Source: Symsagittifera roscoffensis
Taxonomy: Eukaryota; Xenacoelomorpha; Acoela; Convolutidae
NCBI RefSeq assembly: GCF_963678635.1
Contig: NC_087067.1
Span: 56,455,964-56,519,963 of the forward strand
Direction: 5' to 3'
DNA: 64,000 nucleotides
Notes under the pieces: model-generated
Databases searched by the model: none
The model's input: the letters and a program-made list of their open reading frames with translations, nothing else
Told to the model about the DNA's origin: nothing
Position numbers and translations under genes: made by a program
In this document: positions 31,175-42,600 of the stretch, piece by piece
How the letters are laid out: each line of letters starts with the position of its first letter
Numbering within the stretch: the stretch's first letter is position 1

Positions 31175-33218
31175 TGCTGACTACCGTTACACAAAACGCA
31201 AGGCTGAAACTCAGACATATCCTGAGCCTTACTAGTTACCTGACTACTGGCTGCAAAAACTTTGGTTATTTTTGGTTTAACTGGTTCCTCGTTTTTTGCC
31301 TTAGAGTTGAGTAAACGTAATCTTTCATGTCCCTCGGCCTTTTCTTTCAACCAGTTGTTAAAATCTAAGAGTGTTGGTCGCTGCCAATTATGTCTAACAG
31401 TATGCATTGACCAAGCCTCCTTGAGGTTAGGTGGAAGTTTACTTACAGCTTGGTTTAACAGGTTAACGCTATTTAGATCATCCTTGAAAGACATTGATTT
31501 GAAAACTGCTACGAGGCCAGATATGGCAGAGGAGAAACTAATGGCATTTTCCGAATGGTGCCTCTTAAGTGGAGGAAGACGGTGGGTAGTCTGATGGAAG
31601 ACGGTGGGTATTAGTATGATTGACAAAATGCGGACCATGTTGTGGATGAACTGGGGGAGTATTAAAATACACAGTCCCACCACTAGTATACGGAGCGGCG
31701 GTGTTACACGATGGGACAACAGTTGTCACATTAGAAAAAATGTTTCCAGCATTACAACACTGAGCAAGGCGTGACGATTGGAGTTGTAGCTGCCAATCGC
31801 CATAAGTTTGCATCCTTTGTGTAGTAATAGTCGATATTAGGTGACACAGTATGCGGAACAAAGGGAATATTATGTTGCGTATGGACTGGCACTGCATGGC
31901 AATTAAATGCCGAAAAGAGAACCGGCGTTGGATTTACTCCAGAAGATGAGAAGCCACCACCAGCAGAACCGGGTTGTGCCGGTAACATTGCAACAGGTAA
32001 TGATTCCGGTTGTGCGAAGGCAAAACTACCATTAGTTATGTTTGAACTCATGGCCTGTAAAGGAGCAGCAGACGGTGGTGGTAACAAGTGTGCACTAGAA
32101 TGCATATTGTTAACTGGGAATGGACCAGGAGGTTGCAATGGCAAAAGGCTTGCACTGCCAAATTGAGGCATAGCCCGATGTCCATAACTATGGATTCCAG
32201 GGTCACTCAATGCTGTGTGCTCATGGTTATGACTATTACTGGTGGGAATTGCATGAGCGAGGATGGCGGAAGTCGTCGGTCCTGACGAAATGGGTACAGG
32301 AGTGAAGGCGAGCAAACCTGGCGCACTAACAACGTCAGGAGGTGCCTGTGAACTAACAGAGTCTACCCAATCATTAGTTCGATCGATTGCTACTTTTGAA
32401 ATAGGTTGACTTACTCCTGTCGAGTCACTTTCCGCTACCTTCTCCCTAATCTCAGATGAACTGTCCTCAAGTTCAAACGCTTTCAGTTCCATTTCAATTA
32501 GTTGCTTTTTATGACTTTCATCCAATTGCTCTAGTTCCAGCTGACTCTATTCGAACTTAAGACGGTTCTCTTGCTCTTTAAGTCTTCAAGATACTTGATA
32601 CTGCCTTTCCAGCTCCTCATGGCGTCGTTTTACTAAAGCTAATTTATGCCGTTTCTCACTTGATGACATAGTGCGAACAGTCGACGTATGACGAAATGAA
32701 GCAGATTTATCAGACTTATGCGAGTCAAGCTTTCTACTATCATTAGACTTATTAGAGACCTTAGACCTGTTTTGTGATTTTCGTGCTTCTGAATCTCTTG
32801 TTTTGTGCGAGCGTGAGGATGCCTCAGACCTACTTTGTTGTAAAGATCCCTTGCTCCCTGTAATGCCGTCTGCTCGAAAAGACGAAGGTTCAAGGCTCAT
32901 CTTGTAACTCTGAGCTTCATGCATTACTTTATCGTTCATTTCGGTTAATTTCTTAAGCCAAAGGTCTTGCTGAGCAATAACTTTTTCAGGGTTTTCCGTT
33001 TTTCTCGCTAACCTAATTAATTGCTCATTGACGTCGACAGCTTTTTCCAACGCAATTTTACATTTGTAAACAGCGTTATCAATTTTTGTGGTGCGACTAT
33101 TATTCACAATGTACTCAAGTATTAATGAGTGACCTTTAAGCAGCTCATTTTCTAGATTTAGACGGGTTTCGAATAACTTGCGTATCTTACTTTGGATTTT
33201 TTTGTCCACGTTTTTCAC
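31117..33218 (-). pseudogene. Element B gag
   Basis: Start at 33218 (MKNVDKKIQSKIRKLFETRL). N-terminal helices (AQQDLWLKKLTEMNDKVMHE), Ser/Lys-rich linker, coiled coil around 32600, a Pro/Ser/Ala-rich segment, then a jump near 31590 to SENAISFSSAISGLVAVFKS and LNQAVSKLPPNLKEAWSMHT. The first half of DUF1759 (WHEWIGQF region) is deleted, and a short direct repeat GGAAGACGGTGGGTA at 31574-31607 marks that spot. Frames shift at ~32530 and ~31750. Confidence 0.85.
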
Positions 33219-33299
33219 AAATTGACAATATTCTACGGATGCTCACTTTAAGAAAAAAAATCAATAAAATTAGATACTGTTTTTGTACGTAATTAAATT

Positions 33300-33870
33300 T
33301 GCATTAATAAATCAACATTAGCTTATAAGATGGGGGAACTTGACGTCTCAAAGCTTCTGCCTGAAGCCTATTTTTTATAGCTTTCCGAGCTTTGAAGGGT
33401 AAGGATGTTAAGATTAGCGCTATAACGCCTTAGAAGGAAGAGAGTCTTTAACTCAATGGAAGGAGGCTGGTGAAGCTCTTTGTACTTCTGAATTAGTACC
33501 TGGTCCTTAGCTTTACGCTTAGAGATAAAATCTTTGACGACGTTCAGAACGAAAATACCTGTTGAACCTAAGCTTTCCTCTATATCCTCGGTTCCGTCCC
33601 GTCTACAGTATACGATCGCACAAATGTTTGTCCTATACCTTAATTATAAATTGACAAGTTGCTCAGTACTCAGCTTGCGGTTATTGTTGCTGCGGTGCCT
33701 ACTTATCGAGTTATTAATGGCGTCGTGCCAAATTACAAGGTCGTTACGGTGCGACAAGTAGTGATGAAGGTAGTTCCGTATTGTTTTCTGAGAGTCCCTA
33801 GCGTTAAAGTTCAAACTTAAACCTGGCTTTGTAAAGTAAGTATCTTTGACGCGTTTCTGGGACGGATCAC
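33300..33870 (-). pseudogene. ORF0 of element B
   Basis: Minus-strand translation gives KPGLSLNFNARDSQKTI, VIWHDAINNSISRHRSNN, AIVYCRRDGTEDIEE, GIFVLNVVKDFISKRKAKD and IQKYKELHQPPSIELKTLFL. One in-frame TAA near 33645. It shares these blocks with A, C and D although B and D gag differ greatly, so the ORF is an inherited part of this element group. Function unknown. Confidence 0.6.
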
Positions 33871-33958
33871 GCGCTGCGAAAACTTTCCGCTCCGTCCCAA
33901 AAACGCGTCAAAGATACTTGCTTTACAAAGCCAGGTTTAAGTTTGAACTTTAACGCTA
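33798..33958. repeat. 68-bp inverted repeat with 24-bp spacer
   Basis: Arms 33798-33866 (CTAGCGTTAAAGTTCAAACT...) and 33891-33958 are near-perfect reverse complements. The left arm is the 5' coding part of ORF0, so the right arm is an inverted copy of it. Other elements have no such palindrome at this point. Likely formed by foldback or template switching during reverse transcription or repair. Confidence 0.9.
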
Positions 33959-35385
33959 GAAGAACTAGCTCCTAGAATGAATACCATATACTTAAGGGAC
34001 CTATGCGAGGGCTTCGTTACGCTTAAGTACCAATGGGGTTGAAAAATTAAGTAGGTCGGTTGAACTCCAACAACACACACGGAGTAAACCTGAGGATGAA
34101 AGAATTCAACTTAACTCACTTAGTATTACCGTCCCTGATCACTTAACTTTACTGTCACGCAACGAAGTCAATAATCGGACGGGCCGAAACGGCTTTGCTT
34201 TATTTGAAGCGAACTGGCTTTCAGTTTCACCAATGGTGGGTGGGGGATCAGGCAAATTGGTTAAGTTCCAACAACACACGCGGAAGAAACCTGAGGATGA
34301 AAAAAATCAGCGTAATATTCCTGATATTTCGCTACCAGACCACTTAACATAAGGTTGGTGCCACGTTACAGCACAGTTTCGCAGAATTCTGGGGACGTTT
34401 TTGGCACTTTTTTTTTTACTTTTTTCACAAAATTTTTCAGAAAGTTTTGGTCAGCAGGTTCAAATCATAAACCAATCCAAAAAACTAGTCCAGTACCTCT
34501 CGTCTACATTCCGATTTCACTGACTAATATTCCGTTCACAAATATCCAAAAAATTTTGGTATCGAGAAAAAATGCCAATCAAATTGTCTAAGTACCGATT
34601 GTAAGATTTTTCAGTTCAATGAACTGTCCAAAAATTTTGCGTATTGAGAAAAATTACCTGGGGCCAGCTTGCGGGAAAAATTTCAACATGTATGACAGCG
34701 TAAATCAATTTTATAGCACAATTTGAAAGTTTTTTTTTTTAAGTTTATCGAGTCTTACAGTTTTGGAGATTGGGCGGTCACCGGTTTCGGGTTGTCAAGC
34801 TTTCGGTCGGTCGCAGAGAATTTGTTCAGCAATCACTACTCTAATTTGCACAAAATGTCTGCGGTTTACTTGTACTCACACAATACGTCTGTATTTGACA
34901 AACAGGATACCTGTTTTAAGGCCTCCGATCAGCCCCTTTCTTATTGTACTCGGATCTTATGCGTTGCAATTTCAAAATGGAGTCGGCGGAACAACGAATG
35001 CCGCTTGAAAGTAGTCCCAGCTAAAGAATTTGTTGTAGATTGTGGACACCAGGTGTAATGCGACTGGACTGTTCTGATTCGAGTTTGGAGTTGTCTACTT
35101 TGACTTCTCTTTTTGCACCAAGTTTACAATTGTCTAATTTGGTTTCTCTTTCGGCACCAAGATGAAGTATACAGTGATTCAATGAAATGTGGCAGTTTTT
35201 TGTCACCATTGTAGTGAATTTCTGTAATCCATCTGACTACCATTCCGTCGCTTCCAGTAATTGAGTCCTAGTTCCAGGTGATTACGCGAAGTTGTGAACT
35301 GATTTGGATGCGTGTTTATAAAACTATGTCCTTTTTTGTACTAAGCGGCAAAACCCAGGTAGAGGAATACTTAAAAATACCAATT
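33959..35385 (-). other. Leader of element B
   Basis: About 1.4 kb. Contains the two leader repeats (near 34045-34110 and 34250-34315: CAACAACACACRCGG, CCTGAGGATGAAA) found in A and C. The frames here (34355-34591, 34723-35058) show no recognisable product. Confidence 0.55.
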
Positions 35386-35404
35386 GGTCCCTTGTGGGGC
35401 GCCA
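35386..35404 (-). other. Primer binding site of element B
   Basis: Minus strand TGGCGCCCCACAAGGGACC, 3 bases from the LTR. Matches the sites of A and C apart from one or two bases. Confidence 0.85.
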
Positions 35405-35407
35405 AAA

Positions 35408-35870
35408 TGTGCTCGCTAAATCTCCGTAGAATGAAGTTAAAACCGAAAAATCAATAATGAATTCGTCTTCTCGGCAATACAGAATTTATCGGATATATTG
35501 ATAATTTTCATTCAAGTTTTTGCTGTCAAACAAGTTCATAATTTTTTCCAATATTCAGCTTCAATAAACAAATTGGCGCAAGCTAGCCACAAGAACCGGT
35601 CGGTAATGTTTTTGAGACAAATTACTCTTTTTGGCGGTCAGCCTTAATCAAGGCTGAACCGAATTAGAACCAAAAAACAGTTAAAATAGGATATAATCCC
35701 CGTTTTTAGTATATTAATACTTGAGCAGGTGGGGGACTCGAACCTACGTCAACTGTTATGTCACACATATAATCGGCGTTAGCTTAGGCCACTCGGCCAA
35801 CTGTGCTTATTTTATTTGCATTTTTACTCTTGTTTTATATGCATCTATACTCTACATTTGCATTGCAACA
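35408..35870 (-). repeat. 5' LTR of element B (463 bp)
   Basis: Partner of 25891-26352, same TG...CAACA ends. The tRNA-like module is intact here too (GGGGGACTCGAACC on the + strand near 35733). Confidence 0.95.
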
Positions 35871-36197
35871 GCGTGGGTTCGATTCTCACCTAAGTCGTCT
35901 CATTTTAGAATTTTATTTGAGCCGAACCTGACAGAGCATAAAATGCTAAAATTTTATTCGGTTCAAAATTGGAGTTTCTGTTAATTAAACTGCGTGAACT
36001 AAGTATGAACTCCTTGTGAAAAAAAAATATACCACACAAATCAGCGCATGAACAAGCCCACTTTTTAAGTTGATACGTGTAATTTTGTTGCTAATTCCGT
36101 GCAATATAAATTACCAAAATTCGCCGTTTTTTGATTCTCTTGAATTAAACCGATTCTGTTTCCTGTTTTTATTCGAGTTATAAAAAAGTCCAGAATA
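35871..36197 (+). repeat. 5' LTR of D, part 2
   Basis: Resumes at GCGTGGGTTCGATTCTCACC, the B-box half of the tRNA-like module, and matches 52147-52486. Ends CAGAATA where the 3' LTR has CAGAACA. Contains AATTAAACCGATTC where the 3' LTR has AATAAAACCGATTC, a possible polyadenylation signal. Confidence 0.9.
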
Positions 36198-36200
36198 TTT

Positions 36201-36219
36201 TGGTGCCGCGATTCGGGAA
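36201..36219 (+). other. Primer binding site of element D
   Basis: TGGTGCCGCGATTCGGGAA begins three bases after the LTR. It differs from the site in A, B and C, so D uses another tRNA and belongs to another lineage. Confidence 0.8.
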
Positions 36220-37328
36220 TTTTTATCCGAAAGCAAAATACAACTGTACATTTTTGTGCGACCTCAAATTGAACAAAACCCATGCCAATGGTCAGATAAC
36301 GCGAAAACTCAAACTAGTGCAACCGACCGAAAAATCAAAAACAGGTCGATTGGCCGAAAATCAGAAACTGTGAAAAACAACTCAGTTAACGAAATCAAGA
36401 ACGGTGTCGCTTGCCGAGTTTAGCCGAACCGATACGATCGACAACTTTTGCCACGACAGCAAATTACTTTTTTCGAAACAACCAGTTGCTGTAGCAGTAT
36501 CATCCCAAAATCTGCCCTAGTCAAAACAAAGCCGACAACCCAGAAGGCCGACATCACACAAGGCCGAAAGTGGTATTTTGTGGATTCTTTGTGGACTTTT
36601 GGTCTGAAGCTCGGTGAACTCCCTGCAAAAAACTTGTAAAATCTTACCTGTGTTTTCAACTAACTTTTAGATTCTACTTTAGGCTAGTTTTTTCACCAAA
36701 AAAAGTGCTACTTTTTTGATTATCAGTGCTATAAAATCATTTACGATGTAATTGATTGCAAACCGATAAAGACCCTATTAGACACCCTAATACTCGTGCA
36801 TACTCAGTAACCTAGTACCCCAGGAGAGTCTCGAACCCAAAAAAAATTTGAAAAAAAATCCAAACAAATTTTCCATAAAAATTTCACAAAAAAGTTTTTT
36901 CAAAAAAAAAATTCTCGAAAAAAAAATACCAACTTTTCCCAAAAATTTCACTGACGAAAAAACATTTGTTTTGCCCGAATTTAGAGCAAAATCGGAAAAC
37001 ACCATTTTCGTCTCGCCCGCTCAACACTTTAAGCCATCAATCGTGTCGAGCAAGTTTTTTGAGTTAATCCCTACCTCGGTTTCCACCAGTGGTTGGATAA
37101 ACTCTAAAATTTTGCTCGGCTCGCCCCGTTTTCGGCCGCATACCCCCACGACCGTTACTACTATTGTTTCGCCGTACGTCTTTGAGTTTAACCGATAAAC
37201 CGTACGCGTTAACTTAAAAAAAACCTTACAAAACCCTCAGCTAAGGGTTTTTAAAGTTATTAGCGTGATAATTTTTTTTCTTTTCATTTCTCTGTCACGA
37301 CTTTACAACAACAGACTCCTTAAATTGA
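36220..37328 (+). other. Leader of element D
   Basis: About 1.1 kb with A-rich stretches at 36838-36930. A frame at 36848-37198 is low-complexity Lys/Phe/Ser-rich and I do not treat it as a gene. No leader repeats like those of A/B/C are evident. Confidence 0.5.
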
Positions 37329-38011
37329 TTGCCATTAAAACAACCGTATCGCTTATCACTCTCAATGGTGTTCATTTTTACTGCGAGTTCTCTCCATCAC
37401 TCCATAAATACATTAGCATTAACTCTACAAAAACGCCTCGACGACACTTTTAAAGCAGTTCCAGGTTTAAGCTTTAATTTGAATGCAAACAACCGGCAAA
37501 AGACTGTTCAATATCTTTTAAGCAATTCGCCAAAAAGTATGATAGAGAAAAACTTTAAGTTTTGGCACGATGTTATAAATAATTCATTGAGCAAGCATAG
37601 ATCAAACAACTATAAACAACTTACACCAGAAAGTCTGATTGAAATTTTAAAAGATTATAAAAACAAAATACCAATCATTATTTACGTACACCGTCAAAAT
37701 ACCCCAATATTTATAGACGTTTGCTTGAAACAGGAATATTACCCATTAGTGTGACCAAACATTTAATCTCAAAAAGAAAAGCTAGCAACAAAGAACTAAT
37801 TCGTAAGCTTAAATTAATTCATCCTCCGGCGTTTTTAGAAATAAAAATTTTGAGATTCATTCGACGTTATTTCCCCAATCAATCCAAATTTTTCAATAAA
37901 GTTAAAAGTCGTCGACCAAGTTCAAGGAAAATAAAAGCAGATAAGCATAAGTTTTCACAAATGACAACAGTCGAAGAATATTTAACATTTGTTAGGCATT
38001 ATAAATCTTGA
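37329..38011 (+). pseudogene. ORF0 of element D
   Basis: Two frames (37329-37754 and 37721-38011) joined by one frameshift near 37720. Blocks: MVFIFTASSLHHSI, LQKRLDDTFKAVPGLSFNLN, FKFWHDVINNSLSKHRSNN, IPIIIYVHRQNT, GILPISVTKHLISKRKASNK, IHPPAFLEIKIL. Order and spacing match ORF0 of A, B and C. A hydrophobic strand followed by a Ser-rich turn, then WHDxINN, recalls SGNH hydrolases but this is not established. Confidence 0.6.
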
Positions 38012-38212
38012 TTTGTTTTTATTATTAGTTAAATTCATCTTTATTTTCAATCTTGTAGTTTGTTGTCCTTCTGTTCCGTAGGCAACGAGAATCGTAGGGT
38101 TCTTGCGAGGATCCTCTTGTTCGCATAGGACGCCGCTACTTGAATTGACTTTAGTTCGTTTCCGTCAATCGACACTATTTTTTTTGCTCCTATTTAAAAA
38201 CAAACATTTAAA

Positions 38213-40250
38213 ATGGAGCTTGATCTCGGCCAGAAGCTAAACAAAGATTATCTTTTCGATTACCATGCCGAAATTACGGAAGATACAAGTGCGAATGGTA
38301 GACCAGCTAAAATTGAAACTTTATCGAAAAATCTAGCATTTGCTTACAAAAAATTATAGAAAAAAAATGATGAGCTTAAATCTTTGTCTATGCACAGCAA
38401 CAACGCTGCTGAAACAATAAATCAACTTGAGTTTCACCTAGGATCTAACACTGCAAAAAAAGACGATGTATTAGGTCTAGCTAAAAATTACTTTCAACTC
38501 AAACCTCAAAAGGACCAGGTAGCAACTGCACGAACCCCAACGCCAAGCGAATCCGTCCGTTCCAAGAAACCCCTTTCACAGCGTTCTAAGATTGCATCAA
38601 TGACTTCGAGTGAGCGTCGAAGATAGGCAGCCCTTGCAAAAATTAGACGCGATGAAGTTGAACGCCAGGCAGAGGCTAAGCTTTGTTTGAAAAAGCAAGA
38701 GATCCAGATTCAGTCGATGAAGGGTCAACTTGAAACTTGATCTTGATGTGGATGTAGAGGAAAGCCGTCAAAAGCTAGCCGAAGCAACTATCGAAGAGGC
38801 TGAATATCTGGAAGACGCCTCCGAAAAATTTGAATTTCGTCGTAGCAGATCGAAATTGGCATCGGCCGTTCAGGAGAACCAAACGGAGGAAGACAGGACA
38901 AGAAGTTGGGTGTACACTCAATTCCCAGCTCAATAGATAGTTCAGCCCGTGGCGCCAGTCCAAAGTGTCAATCTGGAACCAGCTTCTGAGTTCTTGTCAT
39001 TTTCAAGTATTGAACCGCCTTTCAGTAGAAACATGACGATGATTAATAACTCTCATCCAAATGCTAATTATTTCGAAACCACTTGTATAAACTCACAGAG
39101 TGTTAACGTCCCTCATACATCAAATACAAGTGTCAGCTTGCCAAATCCAAATGTAAACAGTACGTATGAGCCACAGGAACAAATATCTTTGACCAACCTA
39201 TACAACTACAACCCTTTGATGCAGAGTAGTTTTCATCAATCTAATATGCCGACGAGCTCTGTGCTCATTGCTCAACAAACCTTTTCCCCAAGCAATTCTG
39301 CAAATTTTGTGTACCAACCCCTTTTACCAACTAACGTTGGTCCTCTCAACTCTCCAACAGTCACATTCTTCTCTAACTCATCTTATGTCACACAGCCATC
39401 GAATGTTCAACCGTTCTCTAGCGGAGGAACAACTTTTTATGTCGGTGATCCTAACGCTGTAGACGCCGCTATCTATTCTAAACCGCTGATGGCGCCTTAT
39501 ACAAATGAGAACAAACAATATGGCCCAATTACGTCTTCGGGCAGTAAACCAATCACGAATCAAGATCTAGCTGAAAATTGTCTTATTTCGTGAGTGGAAA
39601 TTGTCTTATTTCGATGGAAATCCATTGCAGTGGCCTGATTGCTTTGGTCAGTTCAAAAGTGCAACCGATGCAAAAGTTTTAAGTGATGATGTCAAAGTGA
39701 CATATCTCAAAACTCTCGTTTCGGGCAAAGCGAAGAATGCAATTGCCGAATTCGCTTACAGTGGAGTATTCTACAAGGACGCTTTGAAAACTCTGGAGAG
39801 GAAATTTGGACAACCACAGACGATTGTGGCAGCTCATCTTGAAAAACGTTCGAATTTTCTACCTCTCAAAATGCACAATTCAGAAAGCATTATCAGTTTC
39901 GCTTCCTGTATATCCAGTCTTGTCGCTGTTTTAAAATTGTTAGGAAATGAGTACGACTTGAAGAGTACATCCGTTTCGAATCAAGTTATTTCAAAATTGC
40001 CTTCAAATAAGAAAGAGTCGTGGTCTCTCCACTCTGTATAGAAAGGTTGGAGACAGCCAACCGTTTTAGATTTTAATGATTGGCTCCGCGGCAAGGCTCA
40101 GGCACATGAACTTATGCGTGTGAGTCAGAATAAGTCACGACCTGAGGAGACTCCAAAGAGTGGTTTCCATAAACCACCTTCAAAAGTTTTTGCCGCTGCT
40201 TCAAAAATTGAAAAACCATTTTATGCTCCGTGCCTTCAGTGCAAGGGTTA
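38213..40250 (+). pseudogene. Element D gag
   Basis: Start 38213 (MELDLGQKLNKDYLFDYHA). In-frame stops at 38357, 38623, 38738 and 38934. A Gln/Asn/Ser/Pro-rich linker (38949-39593) precedes DUF1759: YFDGNPLQWPDCFGQFKS, LVSGKAKNAIAEFAYSG, LERKFGQPQ, NQVISKLPSNKKESWSLHS. It has no Helentron insert, so it shows the uninterrupted gag order that is split in A. Confidence 0.85.
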
Positions 40251-40690
40251 ACACCCACCCTGGAGTTCTTCTGTGTTTAAGGAAAAGACCCCAACTCAAC
40301 GAGCTCATTTCTCCGCACAAAATAAGATTGTGTTTTGCTTGCTTTCAACCTGACCACATGTTCCGAAAATGCCCTAAAGCCCGCAAATGCACTAAGCCCG
40401 GTTGTGAAAGCACCCATAATGTCTTGTTGCATGGTGCTGAGAAAGTTTTCAGCGTAAGGTCTGCAAACAAAGAGTTAAACAATAGCAATAACGCAAGCCA
40501 TTCAAATTCAAACAGTACCGCCCCAGCGAACCGGAATAAGCCGCAAACTTCGTCATCGAACGTAGCCGGTAGCCGTCTTACAAGAAACTAACGGGACTCC
40601 TTCCTGTGCTTCCTGTATCCACTCATGGGTCTCGGCGGGCCTAGCACAGCGTTTAAAATTAACTGGCCAAAAGCTAGATATTCTGCAATG
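40251..40690 (+). pseudogene. Element D zinc knuckles and protease remnant
   Basis: LCFACFQPDHMFRKCPKARK and CTKPGCESTHNVLLHGAEKV are clear. After an Asn/Ser linker the protease start (STHSWVSAG-like, shifted frame) and LAQRLKLTG-like codons are visible near 40620-40670. The text then jumps to VEDVALADQVKKWYELESYG; some 400 bp of protease is missing relative to B and E. Confidence 0.75.
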
Positions 40691-41470
40691 TTGAAGACGT
40701 AGCACTTGCTGACCAAGTGAAGAAATGGTACGAGCTAGAGTCGTATGGCACGTTTAAACAAGCTGATCCCCGTTCCTCAGCTGATAAACGTGCACAAAAA
40801 ATTCTTGACTCTACCACGATTCATGATGGCAGCCGTCATGTTGTCGGAATGCTCTAGGCTGATGACAACATTCATCTTCCCGATAACTTTTACGCTTCGT
40901 TGGTCCAGCTTAAGTCTCTTGAAAAGCGTCTAGAGAAAGATTTAAACCTGAAAATTTAATACGCATCAGATATCCGAAGTGATCTCGAGAAGTATTACAT
41001 AGTCCCGGTTAGACCTAACGACTCAAAAAACCGTTCAGACCGAGAATGGTACGTACCGCACCACCCAGTTTTAAATCCGAACAAACCCGACAAAATTCGG
41101 CGCGTTTTAAACGGTGCTTCTAAGTTTCAAGGCAAATCACTGAATAACTCCTCTCTCGTCGGTCCCGATCTACTTCAGAAACTTTTATTTACGTTTTAAT
41201 GCGCTTCCGAGAGCACAAATACGCAATTTCCGCAGATATCGAAGGCATGTTTATACAGGTCGGCTTACTAGAAATCGATCAACGTTTCTTGCGTTTTTTG
41301 TGGCGGGTGGACCCCACATCAGATGTGAGTGTTTTTCAATATACGAGGCATATATTTGGAGCAAAAGGTTATCCGACATGTGCTAACTGTGCTCTTCGCC
41401 GAACAGCCGTCGATAAATAAGATCGTTACCCTGATGCCGCTTACGCCGTGCTAAACCACTTTTACATGGA
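40691..41470 (+). pseudogene. Element D reverse transcriptase
   Basis: WYELESYGTFKQADPRSSAD, REWYVPHHPVLNPNKPD, RRVLNGASKFQGKSLN, YAISADIEGMFIQVG, FQYTRHIFGAKGYPTCAN and FYMDDYLGSVKN. Stops at about 40857, 40958, 41198 and 41418. Catalytic YMDD retained. Confidence 0.85.
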
Positions 41471-42600
41471 TGACTACCTTGGGTCTGTGAAAAACCCAGA
41501 AACTGCTTTAATGTTAAGTCGCAGTTTAGTTGAACTGCTTAAGTTGGGTGGGTTTAATCTTACAAAATTTATTAGCAACGTTCCCAATTTGTCTTCGAAA
41601 CTAAATCTCCCTAAGACCAGCGCTAACAACATTGAGGAAGTTATTACAGCTGCGATTAATCCGGAAACCGCATCGCATGTTCTCGGTCCCAAATGGGACC
41701 ACATCATCGATACAATGGTTGTGAGCAGAGGAGTCAACCGCGAACTCAAAGAATCTGTTACGCAGAGATCGGTTCTTAGTTTTGTCTCCTCCGTGTTCGA
41801 CCCCTTGGGTCTTCTCGCCCCGTATACCGTACGCGCACGTTTGCTACTGAAAGATATGTAGAGATTGAGTGGCCAACAGTGGGACGACCCACTGCCAATT
41901 GAGTTGTGCCGCAGATTCACTAAATGGCACTCTGGCGTGCCAGTTTTAGGGCAGCTCAAAATACCTGTTTTTTATTTTGACTTCCCAGTAGATAAAGTTG
42001 AGCTGCACATGTTCGGTGATAGCTCATTGGACGTTTTCTGTTCTGTAGCATTCCTTCGAGCTCAGAAAAATGCCTTTTCCAAATGTCAACTAGCGTTTGT
42101 CTTCGGTAAAGCAAGAGTAGCCCTGATGAAGATGCTTTCAATCCCGAAGTTGGAACTTCAGGCTGCGCTTCTTCCTAGTCGCCTGAAGGATGATATCGAG
42201 CAAGCTCTGACACTGAGTATTTCCAAAGTGTTCATATAGACTGACAGCACAACAGTCCTTCAGTGGTTGAACTCGACAAGCAAACAGCCCGTGTTTGTAG
42301 ACAATCGAGAAGCCGAGATTCTGGATTCAACATCAATTGAAGACAACCCCGCTGACACCGGAACTAGAGGTATTACTGCTGACTCCCTCAAGCAAAGCAG
42401 TTGGGTAAACGGCCCTTCCTTTTTGAAAACTTCGGATTGGCCTTTCAATCCAAATAGGGAAGTTACTGAGAAAGTTTACCTGGATGGTCCGGTCTACGAT
42501 CTGAATGAGGGTTTGGAGGTCTCTTCAAATTTTCCGTGCACTGAATTTCGACTGACTGTGCCTTCCCTTGGGAAGAGTATAGCTCGTTCTCCAAGATAAA
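41448..42600 (+). pseudogene. Element D RNase H region
   Basis: LVELLKLGGFNLTKFISNVP, VLGPKWDHIIDTMVVSRGVN, SFVSSVFDPLGLLAPYTVRA, MFGDSSLDVFCSVAFLRA, SIPKLELQAALLPSRL, TDSTTVLQWLNSTSKQP, DNPADTGTRGI. Stops at ~41859 and ~42237; the third acidic motif follows TAG. Confidence 0.85.

Larger units (their letters stand above)
25891..35870 (-). mobile_element. Element B: BEL/Pao LTR retrotransposon (9980 bp)
   Basis: Minus-strand element with two full LTRs (25891-26352 and 35408-35870) and an exact 5-bp TSD GCGTG (25886-25890, 35871-35875). It sits in the 5' LTR of D, immediately before the B box of that tRNA-like module. Internal order is ORF0, gag, protease, RT, RNase H, integrase. Damage: DUF1759 deletion in gag, frameshifts, and an insert of 28S/R2-like sequence in the integrase. 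Confidence 0.95.

Noticed and set aside
36848-37198. 116-codon ORF in the leader of D as a gene
   Set aside because: The N-terminal half is Lys/Phe low complexity from an A-rich tract, and there is no counterpart in other leaders.
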